Below, in pieces: positions 16,883-25,459 of a stretch of DNA of 64,000 nt (the stretch's first letter is position 1; each line of letters starts with the position of its first letter). Below the pieces are notes generated by a model. That model did no database searches. It had not been told where the DNA came from and saw nothing but the letters and a program-made list of their open reading frames with translations. A program made the translations under genes and the position numbers. Source of the stretch: Bradyrhizobium elkanii USDA 76 (lineage in GTDB: Bacteria; Pseudomonadota; Alphaproteobacteria; Rhizobiales; Xanthobacteraceae); assembly GCF_023278185.1 (NCBI RefSeq), contig NZ_CP066356.1, forward strand, positions 5,014,001 through 5,078,000, given 5' to 3'.

Positions 16883-17262
16883 GGCACCGCGATCAGCGCC
16901 GCCGCGACGCGCCGCCGCTCGCCCAGCATGATGTTGTAGGTGCGGATCGCAGGTCCCGTCTGCATCGGATCGAGCACCACCCGCACGGCCCGCAGGGCCT
17001 CGCGCAAGCCCTTTGGCGGGACCCAGACGTCGGTGCCGGTGCCGACGATAAGCGTGTCGATCGCGTTGGCGGCCGCGAACACCTTTTGCAGCGAGTATTC
17101 GTCGATCTCCTGCGGCCTGGTGACCGGCCAGGCCCAGATCGAGTCAGGCAGGCACAAGAGCGAGCCGCGGTGCGACATATCGGCAAACGCGAAGCCGCCC
17201 TTGCCGTAGGCCTCGATCGGCGCCGACCTCGGAAGATGGGGAGCGTCCGAGGAGTTGCTCAT
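16879..17262 (-). CDS. Mth938/DUF498 domain protein, NDUFAF3-like
   Basis: 127 residues, one Mth938-like domain: 'PIEAYGKGGFAFADMSHRGSLLCLPDSIWAWPV' then 'DTLIVGTGTDVW' (the conserved GTG loop) and 'VVLDPMQTGPAIRTYNIMLGERRRVAAALIAV' with the T-Y-N-x-L-x-x-E/G-x-R-R-V-A signature of NDUFAF3. NDUFAF3 is required for complex I assembly in mitochondria. The gene starts 6 bases after secF and ends overlapping the NDUFAF6-like gene, linking both factors to the Sec membrane-insertion operon. Confidence 0.9.
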   Translation of the reverse strand: MSNSSDAPHLPRSAPIEAYGKGGFAFADMSHRGSLLCLPDSIWAWPVTRPQEIDEYSLQKVFAAANAIDTLIVGTGTDVWVPPKGLREALRAVRVVLDPMQTGPAIRTYNIMLGERRRVAAALIAVP

Positions 17263-17268
17263 GACCGG

Positions 17269-18303
17269 CTACTTCTTGGCTGCCGCCGTGTCCGGCTTCC
17301 TGGCCGGCACGTCCTGCGCCGCCTCTCCACCCCGCGTGGTGTGAACACCAAGATAGATCAGGATCGGCGCCGCGATGAAGATCGAGGTGTAGGTGCCGAC
17401 AAGCACCACGCCGAACATCATAACCGCGGTGAAGCTGTGGATCGCCTGGCCGCCGAACAGCAGCAGTGCCAGCAGCGCCAGCGTCACGGTGACGTGGGTG
17501 ATGATCGAGCGCGACAGCGTCGAGTTGATCGATTCGTTCAGCAGCTGCGGCATCGGCATCTTCTTGTAGCGCCGCAGCATCTCGCGGATGCGGTCGTAGA
17601 TCACGACGGTGTCGTTGAGCGAGTAGCCGAGAATCGTCAGCAGCGCCGCGATGCTGGTGAGGTCGAAATCGACCTGGGTGATCGACATGAAGCCGATCGT
17701 GAGCACGATGTCGTGGACGTTGGCGATCATGGCGCCGAGCGCGAACTGCCATTCGAACCGGAACCAAAGGTAGATCAGGATGCCCATGATCGCGAACATC
17801 AGGCCGATCATGCCGTAGGCGAGCAGTTCGCCGGAGACGCGCGGTCCCACCACCTCGACGCGACGATAGTCGACGGATTCGCCGAGCGCGCCGCGCACTT
17901 TCGTCACCGCGTCCTGCTGCGCCTTGTCGCCGCCGGGCTGCTCGGCGACGCGGATCAGGACTTCCGCCGGACCGCCGAACTGCTGCAGCTGCACCTCGCC
18001 GAGGCCAAGGCCGTTCAAGGTCGTGCGCATCGCGGCGATGTCGGCGGTGCCGGACTTGGCCTGCACCTCCAGCAGCGTGCCGCCCTTGAAGTCGATGCCG
18101 AAATTCAGGCCGTGGGTGAAGAACAGCGTGATGGCAAGGATCGAGAGCAGCGCCGAGATCGGGAAGCTGATGCGGCGAAAGCGGGTGAAGTCGAAATGGG
18201 TGTCGTCCGGCACGATGCGCAGCGACGGCAGCAGGCCGAGCGTCGCGACCACGGTCAAGACGGCGATCAGGATGCCAAGGCCAATGAGAACGGTATGTGT
18301 CAC
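17269..18303 (-). CDS. secF: Protein translocase subunit SecF
   Basis: 344 residues. First membrane helix, then 'FFTHGLNFGIDFKGGTLLEVQ' (the SecD/F N-terminal signature with FKGG), the small periplasmic domain, and five C-terminal helices including 'GYSLNDTVVIYDRIRE' and 'RSIITHVTVTLALLALLLFGG'. SecF with SecD uses the proton motive force to pull exported chains across the inner membrane. Starts with GTG at 18303, 10 bases after secD. A charged and Ala-rich tail (QDVPARKPDTAAAKK) ends it. Confidence 0.97.
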   Translation of the reverse strand: MTHTVLIGLGILIAVLTVVATLGLLPSLRIVPDDTHFDFTRFRRISFPISALLSILAITLFFTHGLNFGIDFKGGTLLEVQAKSGTADIAAMRTTLNGLGLGEVQLQQFGGPAEVLIRVAEQPGGDKAQQDAVTKVRGALGESVDYRRVEVVGPRVSGELLAYGMIGLMFAIMGILIYLWFRFEWQFALGAMIANVHDIVLTIGFMSITQVDFDLTSIAALLTILGYSLNDTVVIYDRIREMLRRYKKMPMPQLLNESINSTLSRSIITHVTVTLALLALLLFGGQAIHSFTAVMMFGVVLVGTYTSIFIAAPILIYLGVHTTRGGEAAQDVPARKPDTAAAKK

Positions 18304-18313
18304 AACAGGCCTC

Positions 18314-19915
18314 TCAGATCGGCACGGTTTGCGGCCGCTTCCACCGCACCCAGCCGGCGACGATCAGGCGCGTCAGGGTAAAGGCGGTGAACACCGTGGT
18401 GATGATGCCGATGCCGAGCGTCACGGCAAAGCCGCGCACCGGTCCGGTGCCGATGTAGAACAGCACGGCGGCGGCGATGAAGGTGGTGATGTTGGAGTCG
18501 AGGATGGTCGCCAGCGCCCGCTTGAAGCCGGCGTCGATCGCCGAGATCGCGTTGCGGCCGCCGCGCAATTCCTCGCGGATGCGCTCGTAGATCAGCACGT
18601 TGGAATCGACCGCGATGCCGACGGTCAGCACGATTCCGGCGATGCCGGGCAAGGTCAGCGTGGCGTTGAGCAGCGACAGCAGCCCGAAGATCATGGCGAC
18701 GTTGATCGCCACCGCGATATTGGCGAACACGCCGAACAGCCGATAGGTGATCAGCATGAACACGATGACCAGGATCGAGCCGACATAGGCCGCGAGCTCG
18801 CCCTTCTCGATCGAGTCCTGTCCGAGGCCGGGACCGACGGTGCGCTCCTCGATCACGGTCAGTGGTGCCGGCAGCGCGCCGGCACGCATCAGGATCGCCA
18901 GATCGTTGGCCGACTGCACGGTGAAGCTGCCGGAGATCTGGCCCTGTCCGCCGGTGATCGGCTCACGGATTACGGGTGCCGAGATCACCTTGTTGTCGAG
19001 CACGATCGCAAACGGCTGGCCGACGTTTTCGGCGGTCGCCTGCGCAAATTTGCGCGCGCCCGACGTATTGAACTTGAAGCTGACGATCGCCTCGCCGGTG
19101 CGCTGGTCGAATCCGGGCTGGGCATCGGAGAGCTCGCCTCCGGAAACCAGCACCTGCTTCTTGACGACATACGGAACCGGCGGCGGTGACGCGCTCATCA
19201 AGAGCTCGGAGTCCGGCGGCAGGCGGCCCTGCTGGGCCTGGTCGGGCGACACCGAGCTGTCGACCATGCGGAATTCCATCTTGGCGGTCTTGCCGAGCAG
19301 TTCCTTCAGGCGTGTCGGATCCTGCAGGCCCGGCACCTGGACCAGGATGCGGTCGGTGCCCTGACGCTGGATCACCGGCTCGACCGTGCCGAGCTCGTTG
19401 ACGCGCCGTTCGACGATCTGGATCGATTGCTCGATGGTCTGCCGGATGCGCTCGGTGATCGCGGCCTGCGGGACCGTCAGGCGGATCAGGCCGCCGCCGG
19501 CGTCGGCAACCTCGAGGCTGCGCTGGCCGCTGGAGCCGAGCAGGCCGCCGAGCGGCTGCGACAGCTCGCGGAGCTTCGACAACGCCGTCGCCTGGTCACC
19601 TTCCTTGGAGATGCGGACTTCCACCGCGTCGTTGCGTGTGTTGAGGCCGGTGTAGCCGATCTTGGCTTCACGAAGCACCTTGCGGACATCGTCGCGGATC
19701 TGGTCGAGCTTCTCCTTCTTCACGTAGTTGGAGTCGACCTCGAGCAGCAGATACGAGCCGCCCTGCAAGTCGAGGCCGAGCACCAGGCGCCGCTGCGCCC
19801 AGGCCGGCCAGGTCTTCACCTGCGCTTCGGGGAAGAAATTGGGCACGGCGCACAGGCAGACCACCAGCGCTGTCAGGACAATCCCCAGCGCTCGCCACCG
19901 CGTGAAATACAACAT
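18314..19915 (-). CDS. secD: Protein translocase subunit SecD
   Basis: 533 residues, 6 membrane helices expected. N-terminal 'LVLGLDLQGGSYLLLEVD', the P1 periplasmic head ('DRILVQVPGLQDPTRLKELLGKTAKMEFRMV'), and the C-terminal membrane block with 'GIAVDSNVLIYERIREE' are all intact. It works with SecF and YajC on the SecYEG channel. Second gene of the operon; 40 bases after yajC. Confidence 0.97.
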   Translation of the reverse strand: MLYFTRWRALGIVLTALVVCLCAVPNFFPEAQVKTWPAWAQRRLVLGLDLQGGSYLLLEVDSNYVKKEKLDQIRDDVRKVLREAKIGYTGLNTRNDAVEVRISKEGDQATALSKLRELSQPLGGLLGSSGQRSLEVADAGGGLIRLTVPQAAITERIRQTIEQSIQIVERRVNELGTVEPVIQRQGTDRILVQVPGLQDPTRLKELLGKTAKMEFRMVDSSVSPDQAQQGRLPPDSELLMSASPPPVPYVVKKQVLVSGGELSDAQPGFDQRTGEAIVSFKFNTSGARKFAQATAENVGQPFAIVLDNKVISAPVIREPITGGQGQISGSFTVQSANDLAILMRAGALPAPLTVIEERTVGPGLGQDSIEKGELAAYVGSILVIVFMLITYRLFGVFANIAVAINVAMIFGLLSLLNATLTLPGIAGIVLTVGIAVDSNVLIYERIREELRGGRNAISAIDAGFKRALATILDSNITTFIAAAVLFYIGTGPVRGFAVTLGIGIITTVFTAFTLTRLIVAGWVRWKRPQTVPI

Positions 19916-19955
19916 CGAATTGACCTGTCAGATTCGGCAAGAGGCTCCGCGGCAA

Positions 19956-20312
19956 TCAGCTCGCGGACGCCTCGTCCTTGGCGTCGCCCTTCGCCGGCTC
20001 ACCCTTGGTCCGCACGCCCGAGATCATCTGCCGCATCTGGCGCACGCGAACGCCGTCCGAAATCTCGAACTCGATCTGGTCGTCGTCGACCACCTTGGTC
20101 ACCTTGCCGACGAGGCCGCCCGAGGTCACCACGGTGTCGCCGCGGCGGATGTTCTTCACGAGGTCCGCATGGTCGCGCACCTTCTTCTGCTGCGGGCGCA
20201 GAATCAGGAAGTACATGATGACGAAGATCAGCGCGAATGGCAGCAGCGACATCAACATGCTGTTGGTGTCACCAGTCGCTCCAGCCTGGGCAAACGCAGG
20301 AGTAATCAGCAT
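19956..20312 (-). CDS. yajC: Sec translocase accessory subunit YajC
   Basis: 118 residues. One N-terminal membrane helix (LLPFALIFVIMYFLILRPQQKK) followed by the YajC core 'IRRGDTVVTSGGLVGKVTKVVDDDQIEFEI' and an acidic-basic tail. It binds SecDF at the inner membrane. The ATG at 20312 gives the standard short lead MLITPAFAQAG; a longer frame to 20387 has no homology. First gene of the minus-strand yajC-secD-secF-NDUFAF3-NDUFAF6 operon. Confidence 0.95.
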   Translation of the reverse strand: MLITPAFAQAGATGDTNSMLMSLLPFALIFVIMYFLILRPQQKKVRDHADLVKNIRRGDTVVTSGGLVGKVTKVVDDDQIEFEISDGVRVRQMRQMISGVRTKGEPAKGDAKDEASAS

Positions 20313-20502
20313 TCGGACGATCCTCGGATAAGACGGGAAAGAACCGGCAGCGCCCTCGGATTCGGGGCGGTATGGCGGTCCGGACAAATTCGCGCGGACT
20401 ATAGCGGCCGCGGTCCCAATTGCAACGTTAACGCACCTTCATTTAGGGCGCTTGCGGGACCGCCGCCAGCCCGATAAGGCTGCGCCGTCAGGAACTGGAC
20501 AA

Positions 20503-21486
20503 ATGCCGAAAAAAGCCAAGAAAACGACCAGTAAAGCAACCCGCAAAACCACCCCCAAGGCTGTCGCCAAGCGTGCTGAAAACGCCGCGACAAAACGCCC
20601 GGTAACGGCGTTCGACGGCGCAGCGGCCGAGCGGATCGCGAACGCCCTGGAGGTCATCGCCAGCCGCCTCGCGGACGCCTCCCCGGCCCTCGATCCGGCC
20701 GAGACCTTCGGCGCCGCGGACGCCTTCGTCTGGCATCCGGACGGACGCCTCGCCCCGGTGCCGCGCGTCAGCCGCGTCGAGATCAGCCTGCTCAAGGGCG
20801 TCGACCGGATGCGCGATATCCTGATGGAGAACACCGAGCGCTTCGCCAACGGCCTGCCCGCCAACAATGCGCTGCTCTGGGGCGCCCGCGGCATGGGCAA
20901 GTCGTCGCTGGTCAAGGCGGTCCATGCCAGCATCAATATCGACCGCAGGCCGGCCGACCGGCTGAAGCTGATCGAGATACACCGCGAGGACATCGAGAGC
21001 CTGCCCGGCCTGATGGAGCTGCTGCGCAGCTCCTCCTTCCGCTTCATCGTGTTCTGCGACGACCTCTCCTTCGACGGCAACGATGCCTCATACAAGTCGC
21101 TGAAGGCCGTGCTGGAAGGCGGCATCGAGGGGCGCCCCGACAACGTCATCCTCTATGCGACCTCGAACCGGCGGCATCTCCTGGCGCGCGAGATGATCGA
21201 GAACGAACGCTCGACCGCGATCAATCCGGGCGAAGCGGTCGAGGAGAAAGTCTCGCTGTCGGACCGCTTCGGCCTCTGGCTCGGCTTCCACCGCTGCAGC
21301 CAGGACGAATACCTCGCGATGGTGAAGGGCTATTGCGACCATTACGGCATCAAGATCGCCGACGGCGAACTCGAGCGCGAGGCGCTCGAATGGTCGACCA
21401 CCCGCGGCTCGCGCTCGGGCCGCGTCGCCTGGCAGTACACGCAGGAGCTCGCGGGCCGGCTCGGTGTGCGGCTGAGCGGCAATTAA
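20503..21486 (+). CDS. DUF815 family AAA ATPase
   Basis: 327 residues. A Lys/Thr-rich N-terminus of about 35 residues (MPKKAKKTTSKATRKTT...) precedes an AAA domain with Walker A GARGMGKSS, Walker B FIVFCDDLSF and sensor region 'ILYATSNRRHL', as in DUF815 proteins. The C-terminal part ('LSDRFGLWLGFHRCSQDEYL', 'RSGRVAWQYTQELAGRL') is family-specific. Substrate unknown; the basic tail might bind nucleic acid or membrane. GGAAC-preceded ATG at 20503 is chosen; the gene is divergent from yajC. Confidence 0.9.
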   Translation: MPKKAKKTTSKATRKTTPKAVAKRAENAATKRPVTAFDGAAAERIANALEVIASRLADASPALDPAETFGAADAFVWHPDGRLAPVPRVSRVEISLLKGVDRMRDILMENTERFANGLPANNALLWGARGMGKSSLVKAVHASINIDRRPADRLKLIEIHREDIESLPGLMELLRSSSFRFIVFCDDLSFDGNDASYKSLKAVLEGGIEGRPDNVILYATSNRRHLLAREMIENERSTAINPGEAVEEKVSLSDRFGLWLGFHRCSQDEYLAMVKGYCDHYGIKIADGELEREALEWSTTRGSRSGRVAWQYTQELAGRLGVRLSGN

Positions 21487-21502
21487 TCACCGCGGCAATC
21501 GA

Positions 21503-21537
21503 CAAAACAAAACGGGGGAGGCTTGCGCCACCCCCGC
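21503..21537 (-). terminator. Rho-independent terminator of the NlpD-like gene
   Basis: On the minus strand GCGGGGGTGG, loop CGCAAG, CCTCCCCCG, then TTTTGTTTT. It lies about 50 bases past the stop of the gene at 21586 and could also serve the convergent ATPase gene. Confidence 0.85.
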
Positions 21538-21585
21538 TGTCTTTGTTGTGAGACTTGGAAGTCCCTTGAAGTCCCGACGCGTAGC

Positions 21586-22971
21586 TTACGCGCCGTTGAG
21601 GAACTGGAGCGGATCGACCGGCGACGATCCCTTGCGGATCTCGAAATGGAGCTGCGGCGAGCCCGCCTCGCCGGACTGGCCCGACTTGGCAATCACCTGA
21701 CCGCGCTTGATGGTATCGCCGCGCTTCACCAGGATTTCGCTCGCATGGGCGTAGGCGGTGACGTAGCCGTTGGAATGGCGAACCAGGACGAGATTGCCGT
21801 AACCCTTCAGCTCATTGCCCGAATAGGCGACGACGCCGTCTTCGGCCGCTTTCACCGGCGTGCCCTCGGGCACCGCGACGTTGATGCCGTCATTGACCTT
21901 GCCGTTGGTCTTCGAGCCGTAGGCGGTGATGACCTTGCCGCGCACCGGCCAGCGGAAGGTCGGCAATGCGCCGGTGGCCTCGCTCGACTTGGTGACGACG
22001 GGCGCTTCAGCGGCAGCCGCCGGCTGTTCGACCGTCGCGGTCGGCTGGACCAGCCGCGCGCTCTGCTGCGGCAGCGCGGTTGCAACGACCTTCGGGGCTG
22101 CGACCGCCGGTGCCGGAGCCACGGCAGCAACCGGCGCGGCAGCAAGGGGTTGCGCAACGGGCGCAGGTGCCGCCATCGCCGTCTTGGCGCCGGGCACCAC
22201 GAGCTTCATTCCGAGGCTCAGCCGGGCCGACTGGTCGAGATTGTTGGCGCGGGCAAGCTCGGCCACGGGAATGTGGTGCTGGCGCGCGATGCTGTGCAGC
22301 GTGTCGCCGCGATTGACAAAGTGGACGCCGGCAGGCGCGGCTGCCACGGCGACGGGACGCGCCGCAGGTGCGGCCATCGCCGGCGCCGCGGCCGATGCGG
22401 TTGGGCGCGGAATGACCAGCTGCTGGCCGGGCGACAGCGCGCGCGGTCCCTTGTAGCCGTTGGCGCGCAGGATCTCGGCGGTCGAGACGTTGTAGCGGCG
22501 CGCCAGCACTTCCAGCGTGTCGCTGGTGCCGACGATGATGGTGGTGCCGTTATGCCCGGCAGGGGCTGCTGCGACCGAATGCGGAACGGTGCCGGTGGAT
22601 TCGATCTGCGGACGCGCGGGCGCCGGCGTGTAGGACGACACCCCGCGCCCTCCTCCGGAGACGCCGGCATTGGCGACCGGGTAGGACTGCGGCGCTGCTG
22701 CGACCGGCGGCGGCAACGGCTGTGACTGATATTGCGAATATTGCGGTTGCGTTCGCGGCCGTGCGTATTGCGGCAACTCGCGCGGCGGCGGCGCCTGCTG
22801 CACGGTGCCGGTCGGCTGCGGATCAAACGCAAACGGATTTTGCGAGTAGGAGTTTTGCGAGAAGCGCGACGACATATCGGCGCTGCAACCGGCAAAAGCC
22901 ATGGACATCAGCGTCAGCACCGCAACCTGCGGCACGCGACGCGAGCGAAGCAACTCAACAACCCCAGACAT
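21586..22971 (-). CDS. NlpD-like lipoprotein, LysM-LysM-M23 (catalytically degenerate)
   Basis: 461 residues. A lipobox FAGC near residue 29 marks a lipoprotein. A Pro/Gln-rich linker is followed by two LysM domains (about 142-188 and 217-262), an Ala/Pro/Val-rich spacer, and a C-terminal M23/LytM domain (about 340-460). The LytM zinc ligands are not all present: the usual H-x-G-x-D reads VNDGINVAV and the terminal H-x-H reads QLHFEIR. As with E. coli NlpD, this suggests an activator of a cell-wall amidase at division, not a peptidase. The neighbouring pcm and surE genes match the classic surE-pcm-nlpD grouping. Confidence 0.9.
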   Translation of the reverse strand: MSGVVELLRSRRVPQVAVLTLMSMAFAGCSADMSSRFSQNSYSQNPFAFDPQPTGTVQQAPPPRELPQYARPRTQPQYSQYQSQPLPPPVAAAPQSYPVANAGVSGGGRGVSSYTPAPARPQIESTGTVPHSVAAAPAGHNGTTIIVGTSDTLEVLARRYNVSTAEILRANGYKGPRALSPGQQLVIPRPTASAAAPAMAAPAARPVAVAAAPAGVHFVNRGDTLHSIARQHHIPVAELARANNLDQSARLSLGMKLVVPGAKTAMAAPAPVAQPLAAAPVAAVAPAPAVAAPKVVATALPQQSARLVQPTATVEQPAAAAEAPVVTKSSEATGALPTFRWPVRGKVITAYGSKTNGKVNDGINVAVPEGTPVKAAEDGVVAYSGNELKGYGNLVLVRHSNGYVTAYAHASEILVKRGDTIKRGQVIAKSGQSGEAGSPQLHFEIRKGSSPVDPLQFLNGA

Positions 22972-23023
22972 GGTTACTCACTCGTACGCAACAAAAGACT
23001 GTTTTGAGTAAACACGTACCGAG

Positions 23024-23038
23024 TAAATAACCGCTTAA
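23024..23038 (-). promoter_or_regulatory. Possible CtrA-like site upstream of the NlpD-like gene
   Basis: On the minus strand TTAA-N7-TTTA, one mismatch from the CtrA consensus TTAA-N7-TTAA, about 53-67 bases upstream of the start codon. A cell-division target would make sense, but a near match of this length is expected by chance fairly often. Confidence 0.25.
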
Positions 23039-23081
23039 CCCTGCGAATAAGGCGTTGGTGCCAAGCAGCAAATCGCCAAAT

Positions 23082-23738
23082 TTACAATTCGCGCGCGATT
23101 CCCGGCAGCGCCGGCACAAAGCGGACGTCGACCAATTCCTTGCGGTCGAAGCCGTTCTCGGTCCGCACCACGCGGACGAGGGTCTGGATACCCTGATGCG
23201 GCCCGACCGGGGCGATCAGGATGCCGCCGGGTTTGAGCCGCTCCAGCAGCTTCTCCGGTATCTGCTCCATCGCCGCGGTAACGATGATGCGGTCGAAGTC
23301 GCCTGCCCCGGCCGGAATGTCGAAGCCGTCCCCTAGCAGCACCTCGATATTGTAATAGCCCAGCTTTTCGAGGCGCTTGCGGGCGCCGTCGGCCAGCGTC
23401 CGGTAGCGCTCGATGGTCAGAACCTGCTTACACAACCGGGACAGCACGGCCGCCTGGTATCCCGAGCCGGTGCCGATCTCGAGCACGCGATGGTCCTTCT
23501 GCAGCTGCAGCTGCTCGGTCATGTAGGCCACGACGAAAGGCTGGCTGATGGTCTGCCCGCAGGCGATCGCAAGCGCGCTGTCACGATAGGCCTCGTTGCG
23601 ATCGCGCGGATCGACGAAGACCTCGCGCGGCACCTCCTCCATCGTGCGCAGCACCGCCTGATCGCTCACCCCGCGCCGCCGCAGGGTCAGCTGGAACATC
23701 ATCTTCTCGGTCGGATCGGGGTTCACGGCCATGTTCAT
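23082..23738 (-). CDS. pcm: Protein-L-isoaspartate O-methyltransferase
   Basis: 218 residues. SAM-binding motif '[18 protein letters not shown]', upstream PIMT motif '[19 protein letters not shown]', and '[23 protein letters not shown]' are intact. The enzyme methylates isoaspartyl residues to start repair of damaged proteins in the cytoplasm. ATG at 23738 taken; ATG at 23732 is equally possible. It lies on the same strand as surE and the NlpD-like gene, with the response regulator gene inserted on the opposite strand between pcm and surE. Confidence 0.93.
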   Translation of the reverse strand: MNMAVNPDPTEKMMFQLTLRRRGVSDQAVLRTMEEVPREVFVDPRDRNEAYRDSALAIACGQTISQPFVVAYMTEQLQLQKDHRVLEIGTGSGYQAAVLSRLCKQVLTIERYRTLADGARKRLEKLGYYNIEVLLGDGFDIPAGAGDFDRIIVTAAMEQIPEKLLERLKPGGILIAPVGPHQGIQTLVRVVRTENGFDRKELVDVRFVPALPGIAREL

Positions 23739-24113
23739 CAGCGTCTCTGGGCAGCAGCGCGGAATCTCGCCCTCTAGATGCCATTGAAATCCGAAATACC
23801 GCGTTAAGGAAAAATTTCCCGTCGCGTTTTGTTCCCGGCCAGGAACCGTCGCCCGGTTTCGCATTGGCGCCGGCCCGGTTGCACCACATATAATCGCGAC
23901 GATGCGCGGGTTAACGTCTGGGTGGTGCAGATCTGGGCTCTGATAGAGCCAACACATCTCGTTGGCCGTTGGGCAAATCTAGCGCAACAAGGTCGGCCAG
24001 GGCCAAGCGGCAAACGCTGTGGCGCGCTGGAAAAGGACCAATTCCCAAACGTTTGCATTGCGCGCTGTAATGTTATTTGCGAGCCTAATTCAGGGACGGG
24101 CAAGGATTCCATC
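23739..24113. other. 375-base gap between divergent genes
   Basis: Must hold promoters for pcm (minus) and the response regulator (plus). I see no open frame, strong hairpin or recognisable RNA in it. Confidence 0.5.
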
Positions 24114-24491
24114 ATGACAGCGATACGGCCGGCGGGCTGTTCAGTTTTCCTCGTAGAGGACGAGGTCATGATCCGGATGATGGTCGCCGATATGCTGGAG
24201 GAACTCGGCCATAGCGTCGCGGCCGAGGCCGGCGAAATCGGCGAAGCGGTCAAGCTTGCGCAATCGACCGAATTCGACCTCGCGATCCTCGACGTCAACG
24301 TCAATGGCAAGGTGATCACCCCGGTCGCCGAGCTGATCAACGCCCGCAACCGCCCCTTTATCTTCGCGACCGGCTATGGCTCGTCCGGCCTGCCTCCGGA
24401 GTATCGCGACCGTCCCGCGCTGCAAAAGCCCTTCCAGCTGGAAACGCTGGCCCAGGTGATCTCCAGCGCGATGAAGGGCGCGCCGGTTTAG
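24114..24491 (+). CDS. Single-domain response regulator
   Basis: 125 residues, one CheY-like receiver and nothing else. Acidic pocket VEDE (about 14-17), phospho-acceptor aspartate in LAILDVNVNG (near 60), and lysine in ALQKPF (near 106) are present; the helix-4 T is in 'FATGYG'. Without an output domain it would act by protein contact or as a phosphate relay. AAGGA precedes the ATG. It is inserted between surE and pcm on the opposite strand. Confidence 0.92.
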   Translation: MTAIRPAGCSVFLVEDEVMIRMMVADMLEELGHSVAAEAGEIGEAVKLAQSTEFDLAILDVNVNGKVITPVAELINARNRPFIFATGYGSSGLPPEYRDRPALQKPFQLETLAQVISSAMKGAPV

Positions 24492-24518
24492 TCTAGATCT
24501 TCACCGGATTGGAGGTGC

Positions 24519-24606
24519 GTAGCCCGGATGCAGCGAAGCGCAATCCGGGAAATTTTGCACGCAATGCGAGCGCCCCCGGATTTCGCTTCCGCTCCATCCG
24601 GGCTAC
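24519..24606. repeat. Long palindromic repeat (GTAGCCCGGATG type)
   Basis: Left arm 24519-24549 and right arm 24573-24606 are imperfect inverted copies built on GTAGCCCGGAT...CAATCCGGG. It lies between the convergent response regulator and surE genes. This is a very common dispersed element in proteobacteria and probably ends both transcripts. Confidence 0.8.
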
Positions 24607-24612
24607 ACGAGC

Positions 24613-25380
24613 TCACTTCAGCGTATCAAGCAGCGTTTCCGAAAATGCTTCATCGGTGCGGTCGAGCCGCAGCGGCGTCACCGAGACGTGGCGCGCCGCA
24701 AGCGCGGCGAGATCGGTGCCTTCGGCCGGCGTGTCCATCATCGCCGCGCGCTCGAAGCCGATCCAGAAATACGGATTGCCGCGTCCGTCGTGACGGCGAT
24801 CGATCTTCAGGAACCCCTGATTGCGCTTGCCCTGCCGCGTGATCCGGATGCCCTTCACGTCATCGGGCATGCAGGACGGGAAGTTGACGTTGATGACGGT
24901 GTTCCTGGGGACGCCGGCGCCGATCACCTTGCGGATGATGTCGGGTCCGAATTTCAGCGCAGTGTCCCACAGCGGCGCGTTGCGCGTCTCGATCGAGAAT
25001 TCCTGCGACAGCGCAAATGACGGAAAGCCCAGAATGGTGCCTTCCAGCGCACCGGCGATGGTGCCGGAATAGACCACGTCCTCGGCGACGTTGCGGCCCT
25101 TGTTGACACCGCTCAGCACGAGATCGGGCAGCTTGTCTCCGAGAATGTGGCGCGCGCCCATGATGACGCAATCGGTCGGCGTGCCGCGCACCGCGAAATG
25201 ACGCGGGCTGACCTCGCGCAGACGCAGCGGATCGTTGAGCGACAGCGAATGCGAGACGCCGGACTGATCGAGCTCGGGGGCAACGATCCAGACATCGTCG
25301 GACAACGCGCGTGCGATCTGCTCGACGACCTGCAGGCCTGGAGCGTGGATGCCGTCATCATTGGTGCAGAGAATTCGCAT
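24613..25380 (-). CDS. surE: 5'/3'-nucleotidase SurE
   Basis: 255 residues. 'MRILCTNDDGIHAPGL' carries the metal-binding DD, 'SGVNKGRNVAEDVVYSGTIAGALEG' the metal-binding asparagine and conserved loop, and 'NVNFPSC' the late motif. SurE removes phosphate from nucleoside monophosphates and is linked to stress survival. The gene is near pcm, as in many bacteria, and downstream of the serS-linked hypothetical gene. Confidence 0.96.
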   Translation of the reverse strand: MRILCTNDDGIHAPGLQVVEQIARALSDDVWIVAPELDQSGVSHSLSLNDPLRLREVSPRHFAVRGTPTDCVIMGARHILGDKLPDLVLSGVNKGRNVAEDVVYSGTIAGALEGTILGFPSFALSQEFSIETRNAPLWDTALKFGPDIIRKVIGAGVPRNTVINVNFPSCMPDDVKGIRITRQGKRNQGFLKIDRRHDGRGNPYFWIGFERAAMMDTPAEGTDLAALAARHVSVTPLRLDRTDEAFSETLLDTLK

Positions 25381-25459
25381 CCGTCAAAGTGCCTCTTGTT
25401 CCGATTCGACGCGGGTTTCTTACGCTGCGGTTTCTTGAGTTGATTGCCGTCTTAACCGG

